Source: Lentzea alba (GTDB taxonomy: Bacteria > Actinomycetota > Actinomycetes > Mycobacteriales > Pseudonocardiaceae). From it: DNA of 64,000 nt. Made by a program: the position numbers and the translations under genes. Where the stretch lies: contig NZ_JAAMPJ010000003.1 of assembly GCF_011067745.1 (NCBI RefSeq), positions 248,001-312,000 of the forward strand. The letters are read 5' to 3'. A model generated the notes under the pieces. The model had not been told where the DNA came from. It saw only the letters and a list, made by a program, of their open reading frames with translations, and searched no databases. Shown piece after piece: positions 1 to 7,647 of this stretch; the stretch's first letter is position 1, and every line of letters starts with the position of its first letter.

Positions 1-1034
1 CGCAGTTCTGGATCTCGTTCCGGGCGGCGATTCCGGCGTTGCTGCTGTTCGTGGTGCTGCTCGCGATGCCGCAGTCGCCGTTGCGGATCGGTGGGGTGCG
101 GGGGTCGCGCGGGGTGGCGGTGCCGACCGGGGTGGCCACCGGCGTCGGCGCTGGGCTGTTCGCAGGCGTGGTCGTCGTGCTGGCGCTGCTGGTGGACTCG
201 GTGGTGGCCGGGCAGCTCGCGCTGGCGCTGGTGTTCGGGATCGTGCTGCTGTCGATGGTGCTGCTCACCGGGTACGGCGGGGTGGTGTCGCTCGGGCAGT
301 TCACGTTCGTCGGCGTGGGCGCCGTGACGGTGGCGCGGCTCGGTTCGACGTCGGTCTTCTCGTTGCTGCTGGGCGCGTTGGTCGCCGCGGCGGTCGGGGC
401 GTTGATCGCGTTGATCGCTCTGCGCGTCAGCGGGCTGTACCTGGCGTTGGCGACGCTGGGGTTCGCGCAGCTGATGGACAAGCTGGTGCTGCAGTCGCCC
501 ATCGCGTTCGGCGTGCGGGGTTCGTTGCAGGTGCCTCGGCTGGTCGAGTCGGCCTCAGCGCAGCTGCTGGTGGCCGCCGGGGTGTTCGCGCTGGTCGGTG
601 CCGGTGTGCTGGCGGTGCGGCGCGGACGGCTGGGGCGCCGGATGATCGCGGTCAAGGACAGCTCGGCGGCGTGCGCGACGCTGGGGATGAACGTGCGCTG
701 GATCCGGGTCTGGGTGTTCTCGCTGTCGGCGGCGATCGCGGGGCTGGCCGGCGGGCTGTTCGCGCAGCTGCGGGAAACCGTTGCGGCGAGCGACTTCCAG
801 CTGTTCAACAACCTGCCGCTGCTGCTGTTCGCGGTGATCGCGGGCGTGACGTCGGTGTCCGGGGCTGCCCTGGGCGGGCTGCTGCTGATGCTGCTCCCGG
901 TGCTGCAGAGCGGTTTCCCGGCGCTCGCGGGCGTGGCGGTGGTGCTGCTCGGCGTCGCGGCGGCCGGGCTCGCGCGGGACCCCAACGGCCTGGTGAGCTG
1001 GTTCTTCCGGGCCTGGTCCTGGCGGCGCGCATGA
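1..1034 (+). CDS. Branched-chain amino acid ABC transporter permease (LivM-type half), 5' partial
   Basis: Membrane permease of a high-affinity importer for branched-chain amino acids or related small substrates. The frame is open from the first bases of the window, so the N-terminus lies outside. The segment before the first TM run (QFWISFRAAIPALLLFVVLL, then PQSPLR) resembles the C-terminal end of a LivH permease, and the rest (GYGGVVSLGQFTFVGVGA, then several hydrophobic helices) is LivM-like. This suggests a LivH-LivM fusion, as found in some actinobacteria. The stop codon overlaps the ATG of the ATPase gene (ATGA), so the two are translationally coupled. The family assignment is firm. 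The fusion and the substrate are inference, since no binding-protein gene is visible. Confidence 0.85.
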   Translation, partial: QFWISFRAAIPALLLFVVLLAMPQSPLRIGGVRGSRGVAVPTGVATGVGAGLFAGVVVVLALLVDSVVAGQLALALVFGIVLLSMVLLTGYGGVVSLGQFTFVGVGAVTVARLGSTSVFSLLLGALVAAAVGALIALIALRVSGLYLALATLGFAQLMDKLVLQSPIAFGVRGSLQVPRLVESASAQLLVAAGVFALVGAGVLAVRRGRLGRRMIAVKDSSAACATLGMNVRWIRVWVFSLSAAIAGLAGGLFAQLRETVAASDFQLFNNLPLLLFAVIAGVTSVSGAALGGLLLMLLPVLQSGFPALAGVAVVLLGVAAAGLARDPNGLVSWFFRAWSWRRA

Positions 1035-1723
1035 GCACGTTGCTGGTGGAGGGAGTGACGGTCCGGTTCGGCGAGGTGATCGCCGTCAACGACGTGTCGC
1101 TGTCCGTCGACGTCGGGGTGACCGGGCTGATCGGGCCCAACGGCGCCGGCAAGACGACGTTGTTCGACGTGATCAGCGGGTTGCGGCGGCCGTCGGCGGG
1201 CCGGGTGGTGCTGGACGATCTCGACATCACGGCTCGGGGGCCGCACCAGCGGTCGCGGCTCGGGGTGGCCCGGACGTTCCAGCGGCTGGAGGTGTTCGGG
1301 TCGCTGACCGTGTGGGAGAACGTCGTGGTGGCGCTGGAAAGCCGCCGCAGGTCGTCCCGGCTGGCTACCGGACTGCTGGAACGGGTGGGGATCGCGGAGT
1401 TCGCGTCGAACCAGGCCGACACCGTGCCGACCGGCGCCGCGCGGCTGCTGGAGCTGGCCCGTGCGCTGGCCACCGATCCGTGTCTGCTGCTGCTCGACGA
1501 ACCGTCGTCCGGGCTGGACCGCGCGGAGACCGACGCGTTCGGCGAGCTGCTGCGGGAGTTGGTGGGGGAGGGGCGTTCGGTCGTGCTGGTCGAGCACGAC
1601 ATGGACCTCGTGATGGGCTACTGCGACCAGGTGCACGTGCTGAACCTGGGCCAGCTCCTGACCTCCGGCACACCGTCCGAGATCCGCGCGCACGAGGGTG
1701 TCCGGGAGGCGTATCTCGGATGA
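1031..1723 (+). CDS. livG: Branched-chain amino acid ABC transporter ATP-binding protein (LivG-like)
   Basis: Cytoplasmic ATPase subunit of the importer, 230 aa. Walker A GPNGAGKT lies near residues 35-42 and Walker B with the catalytic Glu is LLLLDEPSSGLD. The signature motif is degenerate: VPTGAARLLELARAL replaces the usual LSGGQ-type sequence, a variation seen in some actinobacterial LivG-like proteins. The ATG at 1031 overlaps the permease stop and gives the usual LivG N-terminus (LLVEGVTVRFGEVIAVNDVS). A longer open frame extends upstream, but it lies inside the permease gene and has no homologous character. The LivF partner follows 12 nt downstream. Confidence 0.88.
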   Translation: MSTLLVEGVTVRFGEVIAVNDVSLSVDVGVTGLIGPNGAGKTTLFDVISGLRRPSAGRVVLDDLDITARGPHQRSRLGVARTFQRLEVFGSLTVWENVVVALESRRRSSRLATGLLERVGIAEFASNQADTVPTGAARLLELARALATDPCLLLLDEPSSGLDRAETDAFGELLRELVGEGRSVVLVEHDMDLVMGYCDQVHVLNLGQLLTSGTPSEIRAHEGVREAYLG

Positions 1724-1735
1724 TCGGATCCCAAA

Positions 1736-2389
1736 ATGATTGATCTCAGTGACGTCCACGCCGGATACGGCCGGATCGAGGTGCTGCGCGGCGTCTCGCT
1801 GAACGTGCCGCGCGGCACCGTGACGGCGTTGCTGGGCCCGAACGGCGCGGGCAAGTCGACGCTGGTGAAGGTCCTCAGTGGACAGCTGCGCGCCACGGCG
1901 GGGCATGTCCACCTGGGTGGTGTGCACGTGAACGACGCGCCTCCGGACGAGCTGGCGCGGGCCGGTCTGTGCACGATCCCGGAAGGCCGCGCGATCTTCC
2001 CGAACCTCACCGTGGCCGAGAACCTGCGGCTCATGCGCGGTGACGCCGACCTGGTCTACGCGCGGTTCCCCAAGTTGAAGGCGCGGCACCGGCAGCTCGC
2101 GGGCTCGATGTCCGGTGGCGAGCAGCAGATGCTCGCGTTCTCCCGCGCGTTGATCACCGATCCGGCCGTGGTGGTGATCGACGAGCTGTCGATGGGACTC
2201 GCGCCGGTGATCGTCGCCGAGCTGTACGAGGTCGTGAAGGAGCTGGCCGCCGGTGGGGTCACGATGCTGATCGTCGAGCAGTTCGCCGAGACGGCGTCCG
2301 CCGTGGCCGATCAGGTCGTCGTGATGACGCACGGCGAGATCTCCGAGGACAACGACCTGGCTTCCGTCTACTTCGGAGGGACATCGTGA
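1736..2389 (+). CDS. livF: Branched-chain amino acid ABC transporter ATP-binding protein (LivF-like)
   Basis: Second ATPase subunit of the importer, 217 aa. Walker A GPNGAGKS, signature MSGGEQQMLAFSRAL and Walker B VVVIDELSMGLAP are all intact, with the LivF-typical GRAIFPNLTVAENL segment between them. LivF has a canonical signature while the LivG partner does not, so the heterodimer probably has one consensus and one degenerate ATP site. The stop overlaps the GTG of the next gene, which makes the following secreted protein part of the same operon. Confidence 0.9.
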   Translation: MIDLSDVHAGYGRIEVLRGVSLNVPRGTVTALLGPNGAGKSTLVKVLSGQLRATAGHVHLGGVHVNDAPPDELARAGLCTIPEGRAIFPNLTVAENLRLMRGDADLVYARFPKLKARHRQLAGSMSGGEQQMLAFSRALITDPAVVVIDELSMGLAPVIVAELYEVVKELAAGGVTMLIVEQFAETASAVADQVVVMTHGEISEDNDLASVYFGGTS

Positions 2390-3642
2390 GGTACGCGCTC
2401 GTTCTGCTGCTGCTTCTGCTGTCCCCGGCACCGGCAACGGCCGCGGAGATCGGCGGGTTCACGCTGTCCGCCCGCGCGGCACCTGTCTCCGTGCTGCTGA
2501 CCACCGATCTGCTCCCGGTGCCCGCGGAACCACAGGGCGAGGTGCACCTGTCGTACACGCAGACCGAGCTGGGTTCGGGCCCGATCGGCCGGTCGCTCGC
2601 CAGCTCGCTGTGGCCGGGCGCGGCCGTGGGCACCGGGTTGCCGCAGCTGGTCGGTTTCGCGTACCCCGTGCAGGCCAACGCGGCGCACCCCGGCGGCCCG
2701 GCCGACGAGTCGAAGTCGGGCATGCGAGCAGGCGCCTCCGCATCCAAAGCCGAGTCCTACGCGGGCGCCAAGCAGGAGGTGCCGTTCCTGCTCACGGCCG
2801 ACGGGCTGGCGTCGTCGAGCGTGAGCTCGGTGTCCGGTACCGAGGCGCGTTCCTCGGCCGTGTCGTCCGCGCAGACGATCACGCTTTTGTCCGGACTGGT
2901 GGTGCTGTCCGGGGTTCGCTTCGAGTCCGTCGCAGTGAGCGACGGGGCCAAGGGGAGCGGCACGAGCACGTTCTCGGTGGCGGAGTTCACCGTGCTGGGC
3001 CAGAAGTTCCCGGTCAAGTCGCCGGCCGCGCCGCCGGACGGCTTGCTGAAGGCGTTGGAACCACTGGGAGTCACGCTGACGTGGCCGACGTCCGGCACGA
3101 AACTCGAAGGCACCGGAGCCACCTCCACCAGCCGTGGCCTGAAGCTGACCGTCGATGTGCTGGCGTTGCGGACCAAGCTGGGCCTCGGCGGAATCCTGGA
3201 CGGCATCGTGGCACCGTTGCTGCCCAAGGAACTGGTGCCGCTGCTGAACCCGCTGCGCAAGATGGAGATCATCGTCGGCGACACCGAGGCCGTCGCAAAC
3301 GCTTCCGCCGCATCACCTCTGACTCCGCCGGACGTTCCGGTGCCGCAAGCACCTCTGGTTCCGCCACCTGCTGACGGGGCTTTGTCTCCCCCCTCGCCCG
3401 GTACGCCACCGGTGGCCGGGGTGGCACCGCCGCGGTCGCCGGTGACGCCGGTGGCCTCGGCCCGCGCCAAGCCCCGCTCGCTGCTCGACTTCCCCGGCGT
3501 ACCAGCACTTCTGGTCCTCACCGGACTGGGCGTAGCCGCCGCGGGCGCGTTCGGCATGAAGTCGTTCGGCACGTTCCTGCTGGGCGGCGCACCTTGTCCC
3601 TCCGGACACCCGACCGGTGTCCCAGACCTGCGCAACGGGTGA
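2386..3642 (+). CDS. Secreted, C-terminally anchored protein of unknown function
   Basis: 418 aa, not recognised as a named family. The N-terminus is a signal peptide (MRYALVLLLLLLSP, probable cleavage after ATAA). Residues ~25-310 look like an extracellular beta-rich domain. A Pro-rich linker follows (~315-370; PPADG, PPSPGTPPVAG, PPRSPVTP), and then one hydrophobic helix near residues 380-405 that would anchor the C-terminus, so most of the protein should face outwards. The GTG start overlaps the livF stop. The position behind a transporter suggests a surface accessory role, but this is inference only. Confidence 0.7.
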   Translation: MRYALVLLLLLLSPAPATAAEIGGFTLSARAAPVSVLLTTDLLPVPAEPQGEVHLSYTQTELGSGPIGRSLASSLWPGAAVGTGLPQLVGFAYPVQANAAHPGGPADESKSGMRAGASASKAESYAGAKQEVPFLLTADGLASSSVSSVSGTEARSSAVSSAQTITLLSGLVVLSGVRFESVAVSDGAKGSGTSTFSVAEFTVLGQKFPVKSPAAPPDGLLKALEPLGVTLTWPTSGTKLEGTGATSTSRGLKLTVDVLALRTKLGLGGILDGIVAPLLPKELVPLLNPLRKMEIIVGDTEAVANASAASPLTPPDVPVPQAPLVPPPADGALSPPSPGTPPVAGVAPPRSPVTPVASARAKPRSLLDFPGVPALLVLTGLGVAAAGAFGMKSFGTFLLGGAPCPSGHPTGVPDLRNG

Positions 3643-3646
3643 CCAC

Positions 3647-3955
3647 ATGACCATGCAGGACAGGCGCCGAGCGCGGATGCAGAGCGGTCTCGGCCTGATC
3701 GGCACGATGCTGATGACGGCGGGGATCGCGGCGATCCTGTTCGCCTGGTGGGGCGTCGCGCACACCGGGTACGTGTTCGAGCAGATCCCGTACGTCGTCT
3801 CGGGCGGGATGCTCGGGGTCGGGCTGATCGGGGTCGGCGGGTTCCTCTACTTCGGATCGTGGCTGGTCAAGCTGCTGGAGGAGCAGCGGCAGACCACGTA
3901 CGCGCTGTTGCAGCTGCTGGAGGAGCGGGACGTGGAACGCGTGGACCAGCTCTGA
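3647..3955 (+). CDS. Small two-helix membrane protein
   Basis: 102 aa with two clear membrane helices (LGLIGTMLMTAGIAAILFAW and VVSGGMLGVGLIGVGGFLYF) and a charged cytoplasmic-type C-terminal coil (LLEEQRQTTYALLQLLEERD). The ATG at 3647 starts 5 nt after the upstream stop; an ATG at 3653 is also possible. It lies in the same direction as the ABC importer and its anchored protein and is probably cotranscribed. No enzymatic motif is visible and I do not recognise the family. Confidence 0.65.
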   Translation: MTMQDRRRARMQSGLGLIGTMLMTAGIAAILFAWWGVAHTGYVFEQIPYVVSGGMLGVGLIGVGGFLYFGSWLVKLLEEQRQTTYALLQLLEERDVERVDQL

Positions 3956-3969
3956 GGGAAGATTCCGTC

Positions 3970-4308
3970 GTGATCGGTTGGTTCCGCCACTACTACCCGG
4001 ACGACGACATCTGGCTCCACTACGAGGTGGACGACGAAGGTTGGGTGTGCCGGCAGGTTGATCTGCGCGGCGTGGACATGCGGCCGACGACAGCGGCGTC
4101 GCTGGCCGAGGTGATGCACGCGCGAGACACCGGCGGTGCTGAAGCGGTGATCGCGTACGAGCGGAGGTTCGGCGTCTTGGCCGAGGCATGCGATCCGGAC
4201 GGGTGGCACGGCCAGGACGACGTCGAGGTGATCTCCGCGGAGGAGTTCGAACAGATCTGGGCCGTCGCCCGCGATGCGCTCGAAAATGCTGGCCAGCCGG
4301 GGTCCTGA
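3970..4308 (+). CDS. Hypothetical acidic cytoplasmic protein
   Basis: 112 aa starting at GTG 3970, preceded by a GAGGGAAG ribosome site about 8 nt upstream. The protein is acidic and aromatic (MIGWFRHYYPDDDIWLHYEVDDEGWVC) with no signal peptide or membrane helix. It begins 15 nt after the small membrane protein and ends exactly where the inverted repeat starts at 4309. I do not recognise a function. Confidence 0.6.
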   Translation: MIGWFRHYYPDDDIWLHYEVDDEGWVCRQVDLRGVDMRPTTAASLAEVMHARDTGGAEAVIAYERRFGVLAEACDPDGWHGQDDVEVISAEEFEQIWAVARDALENAGQPGS

Positions 4309-4499
4309 CGGGCCGGGTCGTTTCATCGCCGCTTCGCGACGATTGCGATTGGGGCTTGACTTCGGGGCCCTTGCGAGGCGCATATCGGCCTGTAAAAGCC
4401 GGGCATGTAGAGCGCCCGGCCGTTCCGAACACGGTAGCACCTCGCACCCAAAGTCAAGCCCCAATCGCGCGATGGTCGCCTTATCACCGCTTGGCCAGC
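4309..4499. repeat. Left copy of a ~190-bp inverted repeat flanking an HNH gene
   Basis: This stretch reappears as its reverse complement at 5823-6011 with only scattered mismatches. The copy also has internal symmetry. GATTGGGGCTTGACTT at 4347-4362 is the exact reverse complement of AAGTCAAGCCCCAATC at 4451-4466, so a 120-bp unit is bounded by 16-bp terminal inverted repeats, as in a MITE. A smaller GCCGGGC/GCCCGGC hairpin lies in the middle. It begins directly after the preceding gene's stop. Confidence 0.85.
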
Positions 4500-4564
4500 G
4501 GTTCACTCTATCGTGCTCGACTTTAGACGTTATCCCGTCGTGATCTTGCGGTAAAGTAGAACAC

Positions 4565-5764
4565 GTGATCGAAACCCGACTCCTCCCCACCGACGAGCTG
4601 CTGCGCAGCCTCGTTGATGAGGTGGTGGAGATTCGGGTTCGTGAGAATTCCGTGTTGCAGAAGATTGCCGAGTTGGATCGGCGTGGGGCTGCGGGCGAGC
4701 TCGGGTACAAGAATTTGCCGCAGGTGTTGCGGCACGCGGTCCGCTGGGATCTCACCACGGCCAAGAAATGGGTCACGAACGCCGGGCTTTTGGGTGGTGA
4801 GATCACGCCGACCGGCAGTCAGCTCGCGCCCGTGCTTCCGGTGACCGCTGACGCTGTGGCCGAGGGTGCGTTGTCGGTCGAGCACGTCACGGTGGTCGCC
4901 GAGGTCATGAAGGCACTGCCCGCCGAGGCTGAAGACTCCATCGTGGGCTTCGCTCGGGAGCATGGGCCCAGTGCGGTGCGGGCGTTCGGCAAGGACCTGG
5001 CCTACCGGCTCTACCAGGACGACCCGGAGCCGCGTGATCCCGCGCCCGCGCTGCAGGTCAACCAGCATGTGATGAGCTGGAAGAACGGCATGCTGGAGAT
5101 CAAGGCCCTGCTGGACACGGTCACCGGCGCCAAGTACCAGGCGCTGCTCGACCCGCTGGCGAAGCCGCGCCCGGAGACCGTCGAGGATGGTCCCGACCCG
5201 CGGTCACGTGCCGTGCGTGAAGGCGATGCGCTGGCGGAGCTGGTCGATCTGATGCTGCGCGCCGACCAGCTGCCCGAGCACGGTGGCGAGCCGGTCACGC
5301 TCACCGTGACGATGCGCTACGACGACCTCGCCAAGCAGGTCGGCCAGGCCACGCTGGACAACGGCGAGCACATCCCGGCCGAGCAGGTCCGTCAGCTGGC
5401 GTGCGACGCGGGCATCATCCCGCTGCTGCTGGGGGCGAAGTCCCAGCCGATGGACATCGGCCGCAAGACCCGTACCTTCACCGCCGGAATCCGCCGCACC
5501 CTCGTCGCCAGAGATCGCGGCTGCGCTTTCCCCGGATGCGGTAGACCACCCAGACAATGCGACGGCCACCACGTGCGCCACTGGTCGGACGGCGGCGACA
5601 CGTCAGTCGATAACGCCGTTCTGCTCTGCCGCCATCACCACACGCTCATCCACCAAAGTGAATGGGACGTGACAATGGAGCACGGCATCCCCACGTTCTA
5701 TCCTCCCCGCTGGCTCGACGAAGATCGCAAGCCTCGGAGAAATCTTCTCCATGCCGCCGTCTGA
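4565..5764 (+). CDS. DUF222 / HNH endonuclease domain protein (13E12 repeat family)
   Basis: 399 aa. The N-terminal ~300 residues match DUF222 in character (helical; LLRSLVDEVVEIRVRENSVLQKIAELDRRG). The C-terminus carries an HNH nuclease fold: RDRGCAFPGCGRPP, then CDGHHVRHWSDGGDTSVDNAVLLCRHHH broken only by short gaps, with zinc-type CxxC and CxxHH pairs. Such genes are multicopy and apparently mobile in many actinobacteria (REP13E12 in Mycobacterium). TAAAGT at 4552-4557 lies 7 nt before the GTG at 4565, which fits a leaderless transcript. The gene sits centrally between two long inverted repeats, so the whole 4309-6011 unit may move or recombine as a block. Confidence 0.88.
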   Translation: MIETRLLPTDELLRSLVDEVVEIRVRENSVLQKIAELDRRGAAGELGYKNLPQVLRHAVRWDLTTAKKWVTNAGLLGGEITPTGSQLAPVLPVTADAVAEGALSVEHVTVVAEVMKALPAEAEDSIVGFAREHGPSAVRAFGKDLAYRLYQDDPEPRDPAPALQVNQHVMSWKNGMLEIKALLDTVTGAKYQALLDPLAKPRPETVEDGPDPRSRAVREGDALAELVDLMLRADQLPEHGGEPVTLTVTMRYDDLAKQVGQATLDNGEHIPAEQVRQLACDAGIIPLLLGAKSQPMDIGRKTRTFTAGIRRTLVARDRGCAFPGCGRPPRQCDGHHVRHWSDGGDTSVDNAVLLCRHHHTLIHQSEWDVTMEHGIPTFYPPRWLDEDRKPRRNLLHAAV

Positions 5765-5822
5765 TCGCCACGGGTAATGCCGTGGCGAAGCGAAGCGAGC
5801 CGTCTTCCTCTTTGTCGCGCTG

Positions 5823-6011
5823 GGCAAGCGGTCATGACGCAACCACTGCGCGATTGGGGCTTGACTTTGGGTGCGAGGTGCTACCGTGGTCGGATCGGCC
5901 GGGCGCTCTATATGCCCGGCTTTTGAAGGCCGATAAGCACCTCGCAAGGGCCCCGAAGTCAAGCCCCAATCGCAATCGTCGCGCAGCGGCGATGAAACGA
6001 CCCGGCCCGTC
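5823..6011. repeat. Right copy of the ~190-bp inverted repeat
   Basis: Reverse complement of 4309-4499. The 16-bp internal arms are exact: GATTGGGGCTTGACTT at 5852-5867 and AAGTCAAGCCCCAATC at 5956-5971. Outside them the match continues for ~40 nt towards CCCGGCCCGTC (ending 6011) and for ~30 nt on the HNH side. It forms most of the 394-nt gap between the HNH and chitinase genes. Confidence 0.85.
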
Positions 6012-6058
6012 GAGGCTCCAGGTGCGCGCTTGCTCCCCAATCTCAAGCGGACTGATCG

Positions 6059-6072
6059 TGAGAGCGCTCCCT
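6059..6072. promoter_or_regulatory. CebR-like operator (TGAGAGCGCTCCCT)
   Basis: The 14-bp palindrome differs at two positions from TGGGAGCGCTCCCA, the operator of the cellobiose-responsive LacI-family repressor CebR in Streptomyces. It lies 87 nt upstream of a chitinase with a cellulose-binding-type module. The match is seen in the sequence; binding is inferred. Confidence 0.55.
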
Positions 6073-6098
6073 CGCGGTGTGGTTCACCCCCTTGAACC

Positions 6099-6114
6099 GG
6101 TGGTTTAGACCAGT
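6099..6114. promoter_or_regulatory. DasR-responsive element (dre) upstream of the chitinase
   Basis: GGTGGTTTAGACCAGT matches the dre consensus A(C/G)TGGTCTAGACCA(C/G)T at 14 of 16 positions. DasR is the GntR-family N-acetylglucosamine-responsive repressor that controls chitinase genes in Streptomyces. It lies 45 nt before the chitinase ATG, where a repressor would block transcription. Confidence 0.65.
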
Positions 6115-6158
6115 TAGCGTGCTCCCCATCACGTACCCCTGCACGTGAATGGAGCATC

Positions 6159-7490
6159 ATGAAGAGGTTCCGCTGGCAGTTCCTGACCATCGGCCTGGCG
6201 GTGGCCGCGGTGGTCGGAGGCGTTGTCGCCGCTCCCGCGAGCGGCGCGACGGGCGTGACGGCGGCGTTCACCAAGACGTCGGCCTGGGACAGCGGCTACG
6301 AGGCCAAGTACACGATCTCCAACGGCGGCGCGTCCGCGCTCACGTCGTGGACCGTCGAGTTCACGCTGCCGAGCGGTCAGTCGATCGCGTCGCTCTGGGA
6401 CGGTTCGTACACCGCCAACGGGCAGAACATCACCGTTCGCAACACCTGGAACGGCAACGTGCCCGTCGGTGGGAGCACGAGCTTCGGCTTCACCGTGCGC
6501 GGTTCCGGTGGCAACCCGTCGAGCTGCAAGATCAACGGCGCGTCGTGCGACGGCACGGGCAACCCGACGACGACCACGACCACCACCACGACGACCACGT
6601 CGAACCCGCCGTTGCCCGGCACCGGCCGCGGCGCGCCCTACCTGTACCTGGGCTGGGGCGAGCCGCAGAGCGCGACTCAGGTCATGAGCTCGACCGGCGT
6701 CAAGTGGTTCACCCTCGCGTTCGTGCTCTCCGGCGGCGGGTGCACCCCGTCGTGGGACAGCCAGCGCCCGCTCACCAGTGGCGTCGACCAGCAGACGATC
6801 AACGCCATCCGCGCGGCCGGCGGTGACGTCGTGCCGTCGTTCGGTGGCTGGAGTGGCAACAAGCTGGGCCCGAACTGCTCGACCCCGGAGGCGCTGGCCG
6901 GCGCGTACCAGCAGGTCATCAACGCCTACGGGTTGAAGGCGATCGACATCGACATCGAGAACTCCGACGAGTTCGAGAACACGACGGTGCAGGATCGGAT
7001 CATCACCGCCCTGCGGATCGTCAAGCAGAACAACCCGGGCATCCAGACGATCGTCACGTTCGGCACCGGCACCACCGGCCCGAACTTCTACGGCGCCCGG
7101 CTGATCGACCAGGCCAAGGCGCTGAACGCGAACATCGACGTGTTCACGATCATGCCGTTCGACTTCGGCAGCTCGAACATCCGCACCGACACCATCGGCG
7201 CGGCCACCGGGCTGAAGAACAAGCTCAAGTCGACCTTCGGCTGGAGCGACGCCGAGGCGTTCAGGCACGTGGGCATCTCGGGCATGAACGGCCTGTCCGA
7301 CCAGCGCGAGCTGACCACGGTCGACGACTGGACCGCGATCCGCGACTGGTCGAAGTCGAACGGCCTCGGGCGACTGGCCTTCTGGTCGGTCAACCGCGAC
7401 CGCGGCGGCTGCGACGGTCAGGTGGCCGCGAACTGCTCGGGCATCCAGCAGTCCGACCTCGCGTTCACCCGCATCACCGCTGGTTTCTAG
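6159..7490 (+). CDS. Secreted chitinase: signal peptide, CBM2, Thr linker, GH18
   Basis: 443 aa extracellular enzyme that should hydrolyse beta-1,4-N-acetylglucosamine polymers. Residues 1-30 are a signal peptide ending APASGA. Residues ~31-130 form a CBM2-type carbohydrate-binding module (SAWDSGYEAKYTISNGG; NTWNGNVPVGGSTSFGF; paired Cys). Residues ~131-155 are a Thr-run linker. Residues ~156-443 are a compact GH18 barrel. The catalytic motif reads AIDIDIE, with D263, D265 and the presumed acid E267; the first Asp of DxxDxDxE is not conserved. GGAG stands 6 nt before the ATG. DasR-like and CebR-like operators upstream suggest joint control by chitin- and cellulose-derived sugars. Confidence 0.9.
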   Translation: MKRFRWQFLTIGLAVAAVVGGVVAAPASGATGVTAAFTKTSAWDSGYEAKYTISNGGASALTSWTVEFTLPSGQSIASLWDGSYTANGQNITVRNTWNGNVPVGGSTSFGFTVRGSGGNPSSCKINGASCDGTGNPTTTTTTTTTTTSNPPLPGTGRGAPYLYLGWGEPQSATQVMSSTGVKWFTLAFVLSGGGCTPSWDSQRPLTSGVDQQTINAIRAAGGDVVPSFGGWSGNKLGPNCSTPEALAGAYQQVINAYGLKAIDIDIENSDEFENTTVQDRIITALRIVKQNNPGIQTIVTFGTGTTGPNFYGARLIDQAKALNANIDVFTIMPFDFGSSNIRTDTIGAATGLKNKLKSTFGWSDAEAFRHVGISGMNGLSDQRELTTVDDWTAIRDWSKSNGLGRLAFWSVNRDRGGCDGQVAANCSGIQQSDLAFTRITAGF

Positions 7491-7500
7491 AGCGTCACTC

Positions 7501-7535
7501 GCCGTCAGCGCCAGTTAATCGGTGGCGCTGACGGC
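7501..7535. terminator. Hairpin terminator after the chitinase
   Basis: A 13-bp perfect stem, GCCGTCAGCGCCA (7501-7513) and TGGCGCTGACGGC (7523-7535), with a 9-nt loop, lies 11 nt after the chitinase stop. There is no long T-run, as is usual in high-GC actinomycetes. Confidence 0.75.
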
Positions 7536-7647
7536 TTACTCTGGTGTCATGCGACGACGACGATCCTGATCTTCAGCTGATCTGACCCGAACCGCGACAG
7601 CGTGGGCGTGGTGTTCGCACCTGCTCCCGATCTACGCGCTGTACGCG

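Noticed and set aside
4379..4420. Hairpin-rich centre of the inverted repeat considered as a tRNA or riboswitch
   Set aside because: No cloverleaf or CCA end, and the same sequence recurs inverted beside the HNH gene, which fits a DNA repeat.
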